DNA from: JBHGBM01 sp041946965
GTDB taxonomy: Bacteria > Acidobacteriota > Terriglobia > Bryobacterales > Bryobacteraceae
Length of the DNA stretch: 11,204 nucleotides
Direction of reading: 5' to 3'
Assembly: GCA_041946965.1 (NCBI GenBank)
Contig: JBHGBM010000138.1
Location: forward strand, 1 to 11,204
Shown: piece after piece, positions 1 through 6,800 of the stretch
Position numbering within the stretch: the first letter of the stretch is position 1
Layout of the letters: each line of letters begins with the position of its first letter
Program-made: the position numbers and the translations under genes
The notes under the pieces: generated by a model
What the model was told of the DNA's origin: nothing
Database searches by the model: none
Seen by the model: the letters and a program-made list of their open reading frames with translations, nothing else

Positions 1-209
1 CCCGTCAATCGGCGCGTAATCCGGCCGCGCGTCCAGTCGCGGGGCGCCAGCACGACCTCTACCCGGTCGCCCGGCAGCAGCCGCACGAAATTCCTCTTCA
101 CCACCCCGGCGGCATGGGCCAGCACGTGCTGCTTGCTGTCCAACTCCACCCGGTACATCGCCCTGGGCAGCTCCTCCAGGACCGTTCCCGGCACCGTCCG
201 CTCGTTCAC
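1..209 (-). CDS. infA: Translation initiation factor IF-1, 3' end cut by window edge
   Basis: This encodes an IF-1-like single OB-fold protein, which binds the 30S A site during initiation. About 69 codons are visible, starting V-N-E-R-T-V-P-G-T-V-L-E-E-L-P. The match to E. coli IF-1 covers GTVLE-LP, the M-[FY]-RVEL strand, AH, the RNFVRLLPGDRV segment and the final D-W-T-R-GRI. The frame is still open at the window edge, so the stop lies just outside. The start taken is GTG at 209, whose GTGA overlaps the map stop, implying translational coupling. No clear Shine-Dalgarno is visible, and an in-frame GTG at 227 is an alternative giving a more usual N-terminal length. Oddity: the residues aligned with E. 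coli Lys39-Met40 are Val-Val, and other positions also diverge. Infa downstream of map is a known arrangement. The family call is fairly firm; whether it is the main or a second IF-1 is open. Confidence 0.85.
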   Translation of the reverse strand, partial: MNERTVPGTVLEELPRAMYRVELDSKQHVLAHAAGVVKRNFVRLLPGDRVEVVLAPRDWTRGRITRRLT

Positions 210-976
210 GGCCGCGTAAGCACCCACGGACCGTTGGCGGTGATGGCCACGCAGTGCTCGAAGTGCGCCGAAAACTTGCCGTCCCGGGTCCTGGCCGTCC
301 AGCGGTCCCGGTCCACCTTCAGTTCCGGCTTGCCGGCGTTCACCATCGGCTCGATAGCGAGCACCATGCCTTCCTTCAGCCGCGGGTTCTCACCCTTGAG
401 GTCCACATAATTGGGAATCTGCGGCTCCTCATGAAGCCGCGTCCCGATCCCGTGGCCCACGTACTCCCGCACCACTGAGAACCCGTTCGCGGTCACGTGC
501 CGCTCCACGGTCCCCGAAATATCCACCAGGCGGTTCCCCGCCCGGGCCTTCTCGATCGCCAACTCCAGCGCCTCCCGCGTCACCGTGAGGAGCTTGTCCG
601 TCTCCTGGGCGGCAGGCCCGATCGGTACCGTAATGGCGGAATCGCCGAAATAACCATCCAACTGCACGCCGGTGTCGATCGAGACGATATCTCCCGCCTT
701 CAGCACCCGCTTGGCCGACGGCATGCCGTGCACGATCTCGTCGTTCACCGAGGTGCACAGCACGAAACGGTACTTCTCGCCCGCCGCCGGCACGTAATAG
801 CCCTTGAAGGCCGGCGTGGCGCCCGCATCCTCCATCATCCGCGCGGCTTCCGTTTCCAGGTCCATGGTGGTGCATCCCTCCACGGCCACCTCGCGCAGTC
901 TCTGAAGGATCCGGTACACCAGCAAGCCCGCACGGCGCATCTTTTCCAACTCCGACGGGCTCTTGCGAATAATCAC
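206..976 (-). CDS. map: Methionine aminopeptidase, type I
   Basis: This 256-residue cytosolic metalloprotease removes the initiator methionine from nascent proteins. It has the complete pita-bread fold and all five metal ligands can be placed: Asp101 (IDTG), Asp112 (YFGD), His175 (GHGIG), Glu209 (AIEPM) and Glu240 (HFEH). The substrate-side His83 (IVHG) is also present. Length and the lack of an N-terminal zinc-finger extension fit a short type I enzyme. The start is GTG at 976, giving MIIRKSPSELEKMRRAG as in the family; a TAG lies three codons upstream, so no longer start is possible, and the next ATG would remove conserved residues. No good Shine-Dalgarno precedes it. It follows secY after 67 bases and overlaps infA by four. 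A TATAAT 34 bases upstream suggests that it may also have its own promoter. Confidence 0.96.
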   Translation of the reverse strand: MIIRKSPSELEKMRRAGLLVYRILQRLREVAVEGCTTMDLETEAARMMEDAGATPAFKGYYVPAAGEKYRFVLCTSVNDEIVHGMPSAKRVLKAGDIVSIDTGVQLDGYFGDSAITVPIGPAAQETDKLLTVTREALELAIEKARAGNRLVDISGTVERHVTANGFSVVREYVGHGIGTRLHEEPQIPNYVDLKGENPRLKEGMVLAIEPMVNAGKPELKVDRDRWTARTRDGKFSAHFEHCVAITANGPWVLTRP

Positions 977-986
977 TCGAAGCTAT

Positions 987-1025
987 CCAAAATGGCGGGA
1001 ACTCCTACTATTATAAACCATTTGG
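987..1025. repeat. Imperfect inverted repeat in the secY-map gap
   Basis: The plus strand has CCAAAATGG at 987-995 and CCATTTGG at 1018-1025. These are inverted copies with one extra A in the first arm, separated by 22 bases. The loop holds the TATAAT and an AGGAG. It could form an 8-bp stem with a single bulge in RNA, or be a two-half-site operator around the -10 box. It is not a clear Rho-independent terminator, because no T-tract follows. Function is not known. Confidence 0.35.
1010..1015 (-). promoter_or_regulatory. Possible -10 box for map-infA
   Basis: On the minus strand this is a perfect TATAAT, in an AT-rich island inside an otherwise very GC-rich region. No TTGACA-like element sits 16-18 bases upstream; that position reads GGCGGG. 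The site lies 34 bases before the map GTG, in the longest non-coding gap of the window. It may be an internal promoter for map and infA. It could also be chance, so confidence is moderate to low. Confidence 0.35.
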
Positions 1026-1043
1026 CCCCCGCCCCGCCTTCCC

Positions 1044-2444
1044 CTAGAAGGTGCTCCTGCGGCCCCGGATGCGGCCGGCCCGCGGTGTAAACCCTTCGTA
1101 ATGCCGCATGATGAGCTGGGCCTCGATCTGGTTCACCGTATCCATGGCCACGCCCACCACGATCAGCAGCGATGTGCCGCCGAAATAAAACTGCACGTTC
1201 AACCCTTCCAGCAGGAACCGCGGCGACCAGCTATCGATCCAGTTGCCCACCAGCGGCAGGTGGTTCAGCTTGATGCCCGAAATCATGATGTCCGGGATCA
1301 GGCACAGGATCGCCAGGTAGATGCCGCCCACCACGGTGATGCGCGTCAGGATCGAGTTCATGTAATCGGCGGTATTCCGCCCCGGACGGATGCCCGGAAT
1401 GAACCCGCCGTACTTGCGCATGTTATCCGCGGCTTCATTGGGATTGAAAATGATCGAAACGTAAAAGAAGCAGAAGAAAATGATCAACGCCACGAACATC
1501 ACGTAGTACAGCGGTTCGCCGTGGCGGATGGAACTCAGCATGGCGTTCAGCCAGCCGATGCCGCGCACCGCCGGCACGCTGGCCAGCGTCTGCGGGAACG
1601 CCAGAATCGAGGAGGCGAAAATCACCGGGATCACGCCGCCCGCGTTGACCTTCAAGGGCATGTGCGTGGCCTGGCCGCCCATCACGCGCCGGCCGACCAC
1701 GCGCTTGGCGTACTGTACCGGGATGCGCCGCTCGCCGCGCTCCACCAGCACGATGAACGCCACCACCAGCACCATCATCACCAGAATGATGATCAACTGG
1801 AGGACGTTCCATTCCTTGGTCACGAAGGTGTTCGTGTAAATGTTCTGGATGGCCGCGGGCAGCCCCACCACGATGCCGGCGAAGATGATCAGCGACATCC
1901 CGTTGCCCACTCCGCGCTCGGAGATCTGCTCGCCCAGCCACATGATGAACGCCGTGCCGGTGGTGAGCGAAATGATGGTCAGCAGAACGAACCCGATTCC
2001 CGGGTTGATCACGATGCCGCCCTGCATGGCTTGCAGACCCTGCGCGATGCCGAAAGACTGGATGACGGAGAGAATGATGGTCAGGTAGCGCGTCCACTGG
2101 GTGATTTTGCGCCTCCCCAGCTCGCCTTCCTTCTGGAGCTTTTCGAGCGTGGGCACCACGACGGTCATCAACTGCAAAATGATGGACGCCGTGATGTACG
2201 GCATGATGCCGAGGGCGAATACCGTGAGCCGGCGGATATTGCCGCCGGCGAACAGGTCGAAGAAGCCGAAGATGGTGCCCTGGTTCTGGCTGAAAAACTC
2301 CTCCCACCGGTTCAGGTCGATGCCCGGCGTGGGGACGTGCGAGCCGAGCCGGTACACCGCCAGCAGGGCCAGCGTGAAGAGGACCCGCTTGCGCAGGTCG
2401 GGCACCCGAAAGATATTCGCGATGGCTTCGAAAAACTTCTGCAT
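1044..2444 (-). CDS. secY: Preprotein translocase subunit SecY
   Basis: SecY forms the protein-conducting channel of the inner membrane with SecE and SecG. The 466-residue product has the usual ten hydrophobic segments, at about residues 19-37, 72-93, 118-138, 150-170, 183-201, 213-234, 268-287, 311-333, 368-388 and 416-436. The region at about 58-70 before TM2 (GFFDLFAGGNIRRL) corresponds to the plug area. The cytoplasmic loops used by SecA and the ribosome are intact: ERGERRIPVQYAKR at 235-248, and FNPNEAADNMRKYGGFIPG at 333-351 followed by the conserved IRPG (Arg353). The start at 2444 gives MQKFFEAIANIFRVPDLRKR, as expected; the preceding GGGA is only a weak ribosome-binding site. It lies 25 bases after rplO, the standard end of the spc operon. 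Unlike many bacteria, no adk follows. Confidence 0.98.
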   Translation of the reverse strand: MQKFFEAIANIFRVPDLRKRVLFTLALLAVYRLGSHVPTPGIDLNRWEEFFSQNQGTIFGFFDLFAGGNIRRLTVFALGIMPYITASIILQLMTVVVPTLEKLQKEGELGRRKITQWTRYLTIILSVIQSFGIAQGLQAMQGGIVINPGIGFVLLTIISLTTGTAFIMWLGEQISERGVGNGMSLIIFAGIVVGLPAAIQNIYTNTFVTKEWNVLQLIIILVMMVLVVAFIVLVERGERRIPVQYAKRVVGRRVMGGQATHMPLKVNAGGVIPVIFASSILAFPQTLASVPAVRGIGWLNAMLSSIRHGEPLYYVMFVALIIFFCFFYVSIIFNPNEAADNMRKYGGFIPGIRPGRNTADYMNSILTRITVVGGIYLAILCLIPDIMISGIKLNHLPLVGNWIDSWSPRFLLEGLNVQFYFGGTSLLIVVGVAMDTVNQIEAQLIMRHYEGFTPRAGRIRGRRSTF

Positions 2445-2469
2445 GTTCCCGTCGCTTCCCGGCGCCCGT

Positions 2470-2913
2470 TCAGGCGCCGATCAACTGGGCCGCTCCTCCG
2501 GCCGCCTGAATCTTCTCCACGGCGGACTTGGAGAACAGGTGAGCCTCCACCCGGATGGCGCGCGTCAGTTGGCCGGCGCCGAGCACCTTGAGGCCCTCGC
2601 CCAGCTTCTTGATCACGCCCCGCTCCAGCAGCGTGTCCGGGGTGAAGTGATCGCCTTCCAGCTTCTCCAGCCGCCCCAGGTTCACGATCGCATACTGCTT
2701 CTTGAAAATGTTGGTAAAACCGCGCTTGGGCAGGCGCCGGTGCAGCGGCATCTGGCCGCCCTCGAAACCGCGCTTCTGGCTGAAGCCGCTGATCGAGTGC
2801 TGGCCCTTGTGTCCGCGCGTGGAGGTCTTGCCCATGCCGGATCCCATGCCGCGGCCGACCCGCTTCTTATGATGTGTCTGCCCGGCCGGGGGCTTAATTC
2901 CGCTCAGATTCAT
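2470..2913 (-). CDS. rplO: Large subunit ribosomal protein L15
   Basis: L15 is an assembly protein of the 50S subunit with a long basic N-terminal extension running into 23S rRNA. The 147-residue product begins MNLSGIKPPAGQTHHKKRVG. It carries the glycine-rich family signature GRGMGSGMGKTSTRGHKGQ near residues 20-38, then FEGGQMPLHRRLPKRGF. The C-terminal globular part ends in the typical LGAGQLTRAIRVEAHLFSKSA segment. Length is normal. The ATG at 2913 overlaps the rpmD stop as ATGA, and an AGGAGAGGT immediately upstream, inside the end of rpmD, is a strong ribosome-binding site. It is followed by secY after 25 bases. Confidence 0.98.
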   Translation of the reverse strand: MNLSGIKPPAGQTHHKKRVGRGMGSGMGKTSTRGHKGQHSISGFSQKRGFEGGQMPLHRRLPKRGFTNIFKKQYAIVNLGRLEKLEGDHFTPDTLLERGVIKKLGEGLKVLGAGQLTRAIRVEAHLFSKSAVEKIQAAGGAAQLIGA

Positions 2914-3101
2914 GACCTCTCCTGCTCCACGATCGCCAGCAGATGCGGCGCCTTGTTCACCATGCCGCGGAACACCGGGCTGTCGGGACGCTCCACCACC
3001 TGGTTGAGCTTCCGCAGTCCCAGCCCGCGCACCACGCGCTTATGCTTTTCGGGGGCGCAGATGGGGCTGCGCACCAGCTTGATCTTGATCTTCCCGTCCA
3101 T
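2910..3101 (-). CDS. rpmD: Large subunit ribosomal protein L30
   Basis: L30 is a small 50S protein. The 63-residue product shows the bacterial short form: a first strand IKIKLVRSPI, the P-E-K-H-K-R-V-V-R-G-L-GLRKLN helix, and VVERPDSPVFRGMVNKAPHLLAIVE at the end. Length fits the family (about 58-65). It starts 8 bases after the rpsE stop, with AGGT at the end of rpsE serving as a modest ribosome-binding site. It overlaps rplO by four bases. Position between rpsE and rplO is the standard spc order. Confidence 0.97.
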   Translation of the reverse strand: MDGKIKIKLVRSPICAPEKHKRVVRGLGLRKLNQVVERPDSPVFRGMVNKAPHLLAIVEQERS

Positions 3102-3109
3102 AGCAGACC

Positions 3110-3619
3110 TCAGAGCTTATCCACCGGCACACCGCGCATCTCCGCCACTTCGTTCTTATCGCGCAACTGCTCGAGCGCCACGATGGTGGCCTTCACCACG
3201 TTGTGGGGGTTGTGCGTGCCGATGGACTTCGTCAGCACGTTGGGAATGCCCGCAGCCGTCACCACGGCGCGCACCGGGCCCCCGGCGATCACGCCGGTGC
3301 CTTCCGGCGCCGGCTTCAGCAGCACCAGGCCGCTGCCGAAACGCCCCAGCACCTGGTGGGGAATGGTGGTCTCCAGCACGTGCACCTTGCGCAGGTTCTT
3401 CTTGGCCGCCTCGATGCCCTTGCGGATGGCCGAGGGCACTTCCTTGGCCTTGCCCACGCCGAAACCCACCACGCGCGCCCCCGGGTCGCCGATCACGACC
3501 AGCGCGGAGAAGCTGAGGTTCTTGCCGCCCTTCACCACTTTGGTGACGCGGTTGATCGACACCACCTGCTCTTTCAGGTTGAGCGTCGCCGGATCAATGC
3601 GTTTCGCTACAGTCGCCAT
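3110..3619 (-). CDS. rpsE: Small subunit ribosomal protein S5
   Basis: S5 is a 30S protein near the mRNA entry site and contributes to decoding accuracy. The 169-residue product has the double-stranded RNA-binding-like N-domain (INRVTKVVKGGKNLSFSALVVIGD, then VVGFGVGKAKEVPSAIRKG). The C-domain includes VLLKPAPEGTGVIAGGPVRAV and NVVKATIVALEQL. Length is normal. The glycine loop reads GDPGARVVGFG rather than the commoner GxGHVGxG, a minor variation. A GGAG nine bases before the ATG at 3619 supports this start. The stop of rplR lies three bases upstream and rpmD follows after eight, fitting coupled translation. Confidence 0.98.
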   Translation of the reverse strand: MATVAKRIDPATLNLKEQVVSINRVTKVVKGGKNLSFSALVVIGDPGARVVGFGVGKAKEVPSAIRKGIEAAKKNLRKVHVLETTIPHQVLGRFGSGLVLLKPAPEGTGVIAGGPVRAVVTAAGIPNVLTKSIGTHNPHNVVKATIVALEQLRDKNEVAEMRGVPVDKL

Positions 3620-3622
3620 GAA

Positions 3623-3982
3623 TCAGAACTCCAGCCCCGCTTCCCTGGCCGCCTCGGCCAGCGCTTTGATGCGCCCGTGATACTGGTAGCCGCCGCGGTC
3701 GAAGACCACCTTGCGGATGCCCTTGTCCTTGGCGCGGTCCGCCACCAATTTGCCCACTTCCTTGGCCGCGGCAAGGTTGCCGCCGTTGCGCTTGTGGTCC
3801 TTTTCCGCCGTGGAAGCCGCCACCAGCGTGCGGCCCGCGTTATCGTCGATGACCTGCGCGTAAATGTGCGCCACGCTGCGGAACACCGCCAGCCGCGGCC
3901 GTTCCGCCGTGCCGCGCAGCTTGGCGCGGATGCGCTTGTGGATGCGCAGGCGGATCTCGTTGTTGTCGATCTTACGAATCAT
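3623..3982 (-). CDS. rplR: Large subunit ribosomal protein L18
   Basis: L18 binds 5S rRNA, together with L5, in the central protuberance of the 50S subunit. The 119-residue product starts with a basic tail (RIHKRIRAKLRGTAERPRL). Family landmarks follow: VFRSVAHIYAQVIDD, then a central AAAKEVGKLVADRAKDKGI, and the C-terminal VVFDRGGYQYHGRIKALAEAAREAGLEF signature. Length is typical. The ATG at 3982 overlaps the rplF stop as ATGA, so translation is probably coupled to rplF. Only a poor GGTGG-like ribosome-binding sequence precedes it. rpsE begins three bases after its stop. Confidence 0.98.
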   Translation of the reverse strand: MIRKIDNNEIRLRIHKRIRAKLRGTAERPRLAVFRSVAHIYAQVIDDNAGRTLVAASTAEKDHKRNGGNLAAAKEVGKLVADRAKDKGIRKVVFDRGGYQYHGRIKALAEAAREAGLEF

Positions 3983-4515
3983 TTGCCACCCGCCCCGGTC
4001 TTGCCGACCTTCTTGCGCAGCGCCTCACCGGTGTACCGCACGCCCTTGTTCTTGTACGGATCGGGCGGACGCAGCGCCCGCATGTTGGCCGCCACCTGCC
4101 CGAGCAACTGCCGGTCGGCGCCGCTCAACACCAGGTGCGTCTGCTTGTCGATCTTCACGTCCACGCCTTCCGGCAGGAAAAACTCCACCGGGTGGGAGTA
4201 GCCCAGCGTAAAGGTGACGATGCGGCCTTTGACGTCGGCGCGATAGCCGATGCCGACGATGTCCAGCTCGCGCGTAAAGCCCGTGGAGACGCCCTGGACC
4301 GCGTTGGCGGCCAGCGCGCGCGTGAGCCCGTGCAGGGCCGCGTGCTGGTCGTCCTGGCGCTTGATCTCCAGCTTTCCGTCCGCCTGCTCGATGATGATGC
4401 CCGGCGGAATGGGAACAGCGAGGGATCCCTTGGGCCCGCTCACCTGGAGCTGCGCGCCGACCTGGACCTTCACCCCCTGCGGCAGTGGAATCGGTTTCTT
4501 TCCAATTCGGGACAT
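3979..4515 (-). CDS. rplF: Large subunit ribosomal protein L6
   Basis: L6 sits at the base of the L7/L12 stalk, near the factor-binding site of the 50S subunit. The 178-residue product has the two repeated alpha/beta domains of the family. It starts MSRIGKKPIPLPQGVKVQV, with VSGPKGSLAVPIP as the first-domain signature. The second domain carries GYRADVKG, LGYSHPVEFFLPEGV and the C-terminal RPPDPYKNKGVRYTGEALRKKVGK. Length is usual. The ATG at 4515 lies 12 bases after the rpsH stop, with only a weak AAGG upstream. The stop overlaps the rplR start. Confidence 0.98.
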   Translation of the reverse strand: MSRIGKKPIPLPQGVKVQVGAQLQVSGPKGSLAVPIPPGIIIEQADGKLEIKRQDDQHAALHGLTRALAANAVQGVSTGFTRELDIVGIGYRADVKGRIVTFTLGYSHPVEFFLPEGVDVKIDKQTHLVLSGADRQLLGQVAANMRALRPPDPYKNKGVRYTGEALRKKVGKTGAGGK

Positions 4516-4527
4516 AGGTTCAGCCTT

Positions 4528-4923
4528 TTACCAGACGCGGCACAGGATCTCGCCGCCCACACGCTCGCGGTGGGCGTCCCGGCCCGTCATAACTCCGCGC
4601 GCGGTGGTCAGGATGTTGATCCCGAGTCCGCCCAGCACGCGGGGGATGTCGCTCTGGCCCACGTACACCCGGCAGCCCGGGCGCGAGACGCGTTCCAGCG
4701 AGGAAATCACCGGCGCGTTGTCGGAGCCGTACTTCAGATAGATCTTGATGGTCTTCTTGGCGCCTTCCTCAGCCACCTTGTAGTTGAGGATGTAGCCTTC
4801 TTCCTTCAATATCCGCGCGATTTCGGCCTTCAGCCTGGACGCCGGCACGTCCACCTTCGGGTGGCGCGCCTTGATGGCGTTGCGCACGCGCGTGAGCATG
4901 TCGCCGATGGGATCACTGGTCAT
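4528..4923 (-). CDS. rpsH: Small subunit ribosomal protein S8
   Basis: S8 binds helix 21 of 16S rRNA and is an early assembly protein. In E. coli it also represses spc operon mRNA by binding near the rplE start; whether it does so here cannot be told. The 131-residue product begins MTSDPIGDMLTRVRNAIKA. It shows RLKAEIARILKEEGYI in the first domain, and SSLERVSRPGCRVYV plus GLGINILTTARGVMTGRDA in the second, ending GGEILCRVW. Length is normal. A strong GGGAGGA stands upstream of the ATG at 4923, and rpsN ends 13 bases before. Confidence 0.98.
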   Translation of the reverse strand: MTSDPIGDMLTRVRNAIKARHPKVDVPASRLKAEIARILKEEGYILNYKVAEEGAKKTIKIYLKYGSDNAPVISSLERVSRPGCRVYVGQSDIPRVLGGLGINILTTARGVMTGRDAHRERVGGEILCRVW

Positions 4924-4936
4924 GCTTTTCCTCCCG

Positions 4937-5146
4937 CTACCAGCTCGCCTTGATCACGCCGGGGATCTCCCCGTTCAGCGCGAGTTGGCGGAAACACAAC
5001 CGGCACACGCCGAATTTGCGCAGGTAGCCGCGCGGCCGCCCGCACCGCCAGCAACGGTTGCGCTGCCGGCAACGCAGTTTGGGCTTGCGGGCCTCTTTGG
5101 CCTTGCCCAATCGGATGTCCTTGGCGATCTTGGCAGTGGTAGCCAT
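4937..5146 (-). CDS. rpsN: Small subunit ribosomal protein S14, zinc-binding type
   Basis: This is the short, zinc-containing S14 of the 30S head. The 69-residue product has Cys32-Trp-Arg-Cys35 and Cys48-Arg-Leu-Cys51, a complete four-cysteine zinc site, followed by the family ending NGEIPGVIKASW. The short zinc form usually has 61 residues; the eight extra ones are N-terminal (MATTAKIAKDIRLGK). The ATG at 5146 has AGGAG and AGAG purine runs upstream, supporting this start. It lies 19 bases after the rplE stop and 13 before rpsH, the standard spc position. Some genomes call this form rpsZ. Confidence 0.97.
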   Translation of the reverse strand: MATTAKIAKDIRLGKAKEARKPKLRCRQRNRCWRCGRPRGYLRKFGVCRLCFRQLALNGEIPGVIKASW

Positions 5147-5165
5147 GTATCTCTTCTCTTCTCCT

Positions 5166-5708
5166 CTATTGCCGGAACGGCATCCCCAGGTTCCGCAGCA
5201 GCGAGAGTCCTTCGGCGTCGGTTTTCGCCGTGGTCGTGATGCAGATGTTCATGCCCTTGGTCTTCTCGACCTTGGAGTAATCGATCTCGGGGAAGATCAG
5301 TTGGTCGCGGATGCCCAGCGTGTAGTTGCCGCGCCCGTCGAACGACTTGCTCGAAACGCCGCGGAAGTCGCGCACGCGCGGCAGCGCCACGTTCATAAGC
5401 CGGTCGAGGAATTCGTACATGCGGTCCCCCCGCAGCGTCACCATGCAGCCGATGGACATGCCTTCCCTCAGCTTGAACGCCGCGATCGATTTCCGCGCCT
5501 TGGTGATCACCGGCTTCTGCCCGGTAATCTGGGCCAGCTCGGCCACCGCGCCGTCCATCAGCTTGGCGTTCTGCGTGGCCTCGCCCATGCCGATGTTGAT
5601 CGAAACCTTCTCCAGCTTCGGCACCGCCATGCGGTTGGCGTACCCGAACTCCTTTTCGAGCGCCGGAACCACCTTCTTCAAATAATGTTCTTTCAGTCTG
5701 GATGCCAT
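5166..5708 (-). CDS. rplE: Large subunit ribosomal protein L5
   Basis: L5 binds 5S rRNA and forms an intersubunit bridge in the central protuberance. The 180-residue product begins MASRLKEHYLKKVVPALEKEFGY. It contains the family segments VPKLEKVSINIGMGEA, TGQKPVITKARKSIAAFKLR, MYEFLDRLMNVALPRVRDFRG and the late INICITTTAKTD-like block, ending NLGMPFRQ. Length is normal. Only 16 bases separate it from the rplX stop, and I see no Shine-Dalgarno there (GCCGCGAAATAAGCC). Initiation may therefore depend on coupling to rplX. In E. coli this is where S8 binds the mRNA, but I could not make out a convincing mimic of the 16S site. Confidence 0.98.
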   Translation of the reverse strand: MASRLKEHYLKKVVPALEKEFGYANRMAVPKLEKVSINIGMGEATQNAKLMDGAVAELAQITGQKPVITKARKSIAAFKLREGMSIGCMVTLRGDRMYEFLDRLMNVALPRVRDFRGVSSKSFDGRGNYTLGIRDQLIFPEIDYSKVEKTKGMNICITTTAKTDAEGLSLLRNLGMPFRQ

Positions 5709-5724
5709 GGCTTATTTCGCGGCT

Positions 5725-6093
5725 CTATTTTGTATCGAGCGACTGCCCGCATTTGCGGCAGACGCGCGTGCGCCGGGCCTTGCCTCCGGCCACCTGCTCC
5801 ACGTGATGCCCGATGCGGGTGGGTCCGCACTGCGGGCACACGATCATCACATTCGACACGGCGATGGGGCTCTCGCGCTCGGCGATGCCGCCTTTGATCT
5901 GCTTGGCCGGGTTCGGGCGCGTGTGACGCTTGATCATCATCACGTGCTCGACCAGCAGCTTGCCGGTCTCGCGGTCGACGCCCAGCACGCGGCCGCTCTT
6001 GCCCTTGTCGCGGCCGGAGATGACCCGCACCGTGTCGTTCTTCTTGATCTCGATGTTGACCGGCTCGGCCGGCTTCTTGCGTGCGAGTGCCAT
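5725..6093 (-). CDS. rplX: Large subunit ribosomal protein L24
   Basis: L24 is an assembly-initiating protein near the 50S tunnel exit. The product has 122 residues: an N-terminal KOW domain (NDTVRVISGRDKGKSGRVLGV, about 19-39), then EHVMMIKRHTRPNP and GGIAERESPI. The C-terminal extension has Cys86-Pro-Gln-Cys89 and Cys112-Arg-Lys-Cys115, resembling a zinc ribbon as in many bacterial L24 proteins. The start chosen is ATG at 6093, sharing one base with the rplN stop (TGATG). An overlapping TTG at 6096 would add one residue but is too close to the GAGGTGAT ribosome-binding site. rplE follows after 16 bases. Confidence 0.97.
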   Translation of the reverse strand: MALARKKPAEPVNIEIKKNDTVRVISGRDKGKSGRVLGVDRETGKLLVEHVMMIKRHTRPNPAKQIKGGIAERESPIAVSNVMIVCPQCGPTRIGHHVEQVAGGKARRTRVCRKCGQSLDTK

Positions 6094-6461
6094 CAAATCA
6101 CCTCGGGGGCCAGCGACACGATCTTCATGAAACGCTTGTCGCGCAGCTCGCGGGCCACGGGCCCGAACACGCGCGTGCCAACCGGGTCGCCGGTATCGTT
6201 AATCAGCACCGCGGCATTGGAGTCGAACCGGATATAGGTGCCGTCCTTGCGCCGCGTCTCTTTCCGCATGCGAACGATCACGCAGCGCACCACCTTGCCC
6301 TTCTTGATGGCCGAATCCGGTGCGGCCTCCTTCACGCTGGCCGTGACCACGTCGCCCAGTCCGGCGCGCAGGCCGATGTCGCCGCCGCGCGGCAGAATGC
6401 AGGAAAGCCGCCGCGCGCCGCTGTTATCGGCCACCTCGAGAATGGTTCGCATTCCAATCAT
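6093..6461 (-). CDS. rplN: Large subunit ribosomal protein L14
   Basis: L14 is a beta-barrel 50S protein contacting L19 and 16S rRNA at an intersubunit bridge. The 122-residue product is the exact usual length. It begins MIGMRTILEVADNSGARR and carries LPRGGDIGLRAGLGDVVTA, the GKVVRCVIVRMRKE strand, FDSNAAVLIND and GTRVFGPVARELRDK. The internal ATG three codons on is less likely, because the family normally starts M-I-x-M. An AGGAG stands 11 bases before the ATG at 6461. It follows rpsQ after 30 bases and shares one base with the rplX start. Confidence 0.98.
   Translation of the reverse strand: MIGMRTILEVADNSGARRLSCILPRGGDIGLRAGLGDVVTASVKEAAPDSAIKKGKVVRCVIVRMRKETRRKDGTYIRFDSNAAVLINDTGDPVGTRVFGPVARELRDKRFMKIVSLAPEVI
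6097..6104 (-). promoter_or_regulatory. Ribosome-binding site of rplX
   Basis: The minus strand reads GAGGTGAT, an extended match to the 16S rRNA 3' end. Its GAGG core ends seven bases before the ATG at 6093 but only four before the TTG at 6096, which favours the ATG as the rplX start. The site lies inside the last codons of rplN. Confidence 0.7.
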
Positions 6462-6491
6462 ATTCGCTTCACTCCTGGGAAACGCGGTTCC

Positions 6492-6800
6492 CTACGCTTG
6501 TACGTCCAAATCCTTGGGCTGGGCGCCCACCTGCGCGGCGCGGCGAACCACCTCGATCAGCCGCCACCGCTTCAGCTTGCTGAGCGGCCGGCATTCCTGG
6601 ATCCGCACTACGTCGCCCTTGCGCGCCGTGCCGTCCTCGTCGTGAGCGTAGAACTTCTTGCGGCGGGCGACGATCCGCTTGTAGATCGGGTGCGGGACGC
6701 GCCGGCTCACTTCCACCACGATGGTCTTGCTCATCGCGGTCGAAACCACCTCGCCGACCTTCTCGTTCTTCAGGCCCTGCTGCTTTTCCGTCTCGGGCAT
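6492..6800 (-). CDS. rpsQ: Small subunit ribosomal protein S17
   Basis: S17 is an OB-fold primary-binding protein of the 30S subunit. The 102-residue product contains GEVVSTAMSKTIVVEVSRRV, HPIYKRIVARRKKFYAHDED, KGDVVRIQECRPLSKLKRW and LIEVVRRA, all family landmarks. It is somewhat longer than the usual 80-90 residues, with a polar leader (MPETEKQQGLKNEK) and a short tail (QVGAQPKDLDVQA). The ATG at 6800 directly abuts the rpmC stop (TAGATG, no gap), with GGGGGAG in the last rpmC codons as ribosome-binding site. Thirty bases separate it from rplN. Confidence 0.97.
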   Translation of the reverse strand: MPETEKQQGLKNEKVGEVVSTAMSKTIVVEVSRRVPHPIYKRIVARRKKFYAHDEDGTARKGDVVRIQECRPLSKLKRWRLIEVVRRAAQVGAQPKDLDVQA

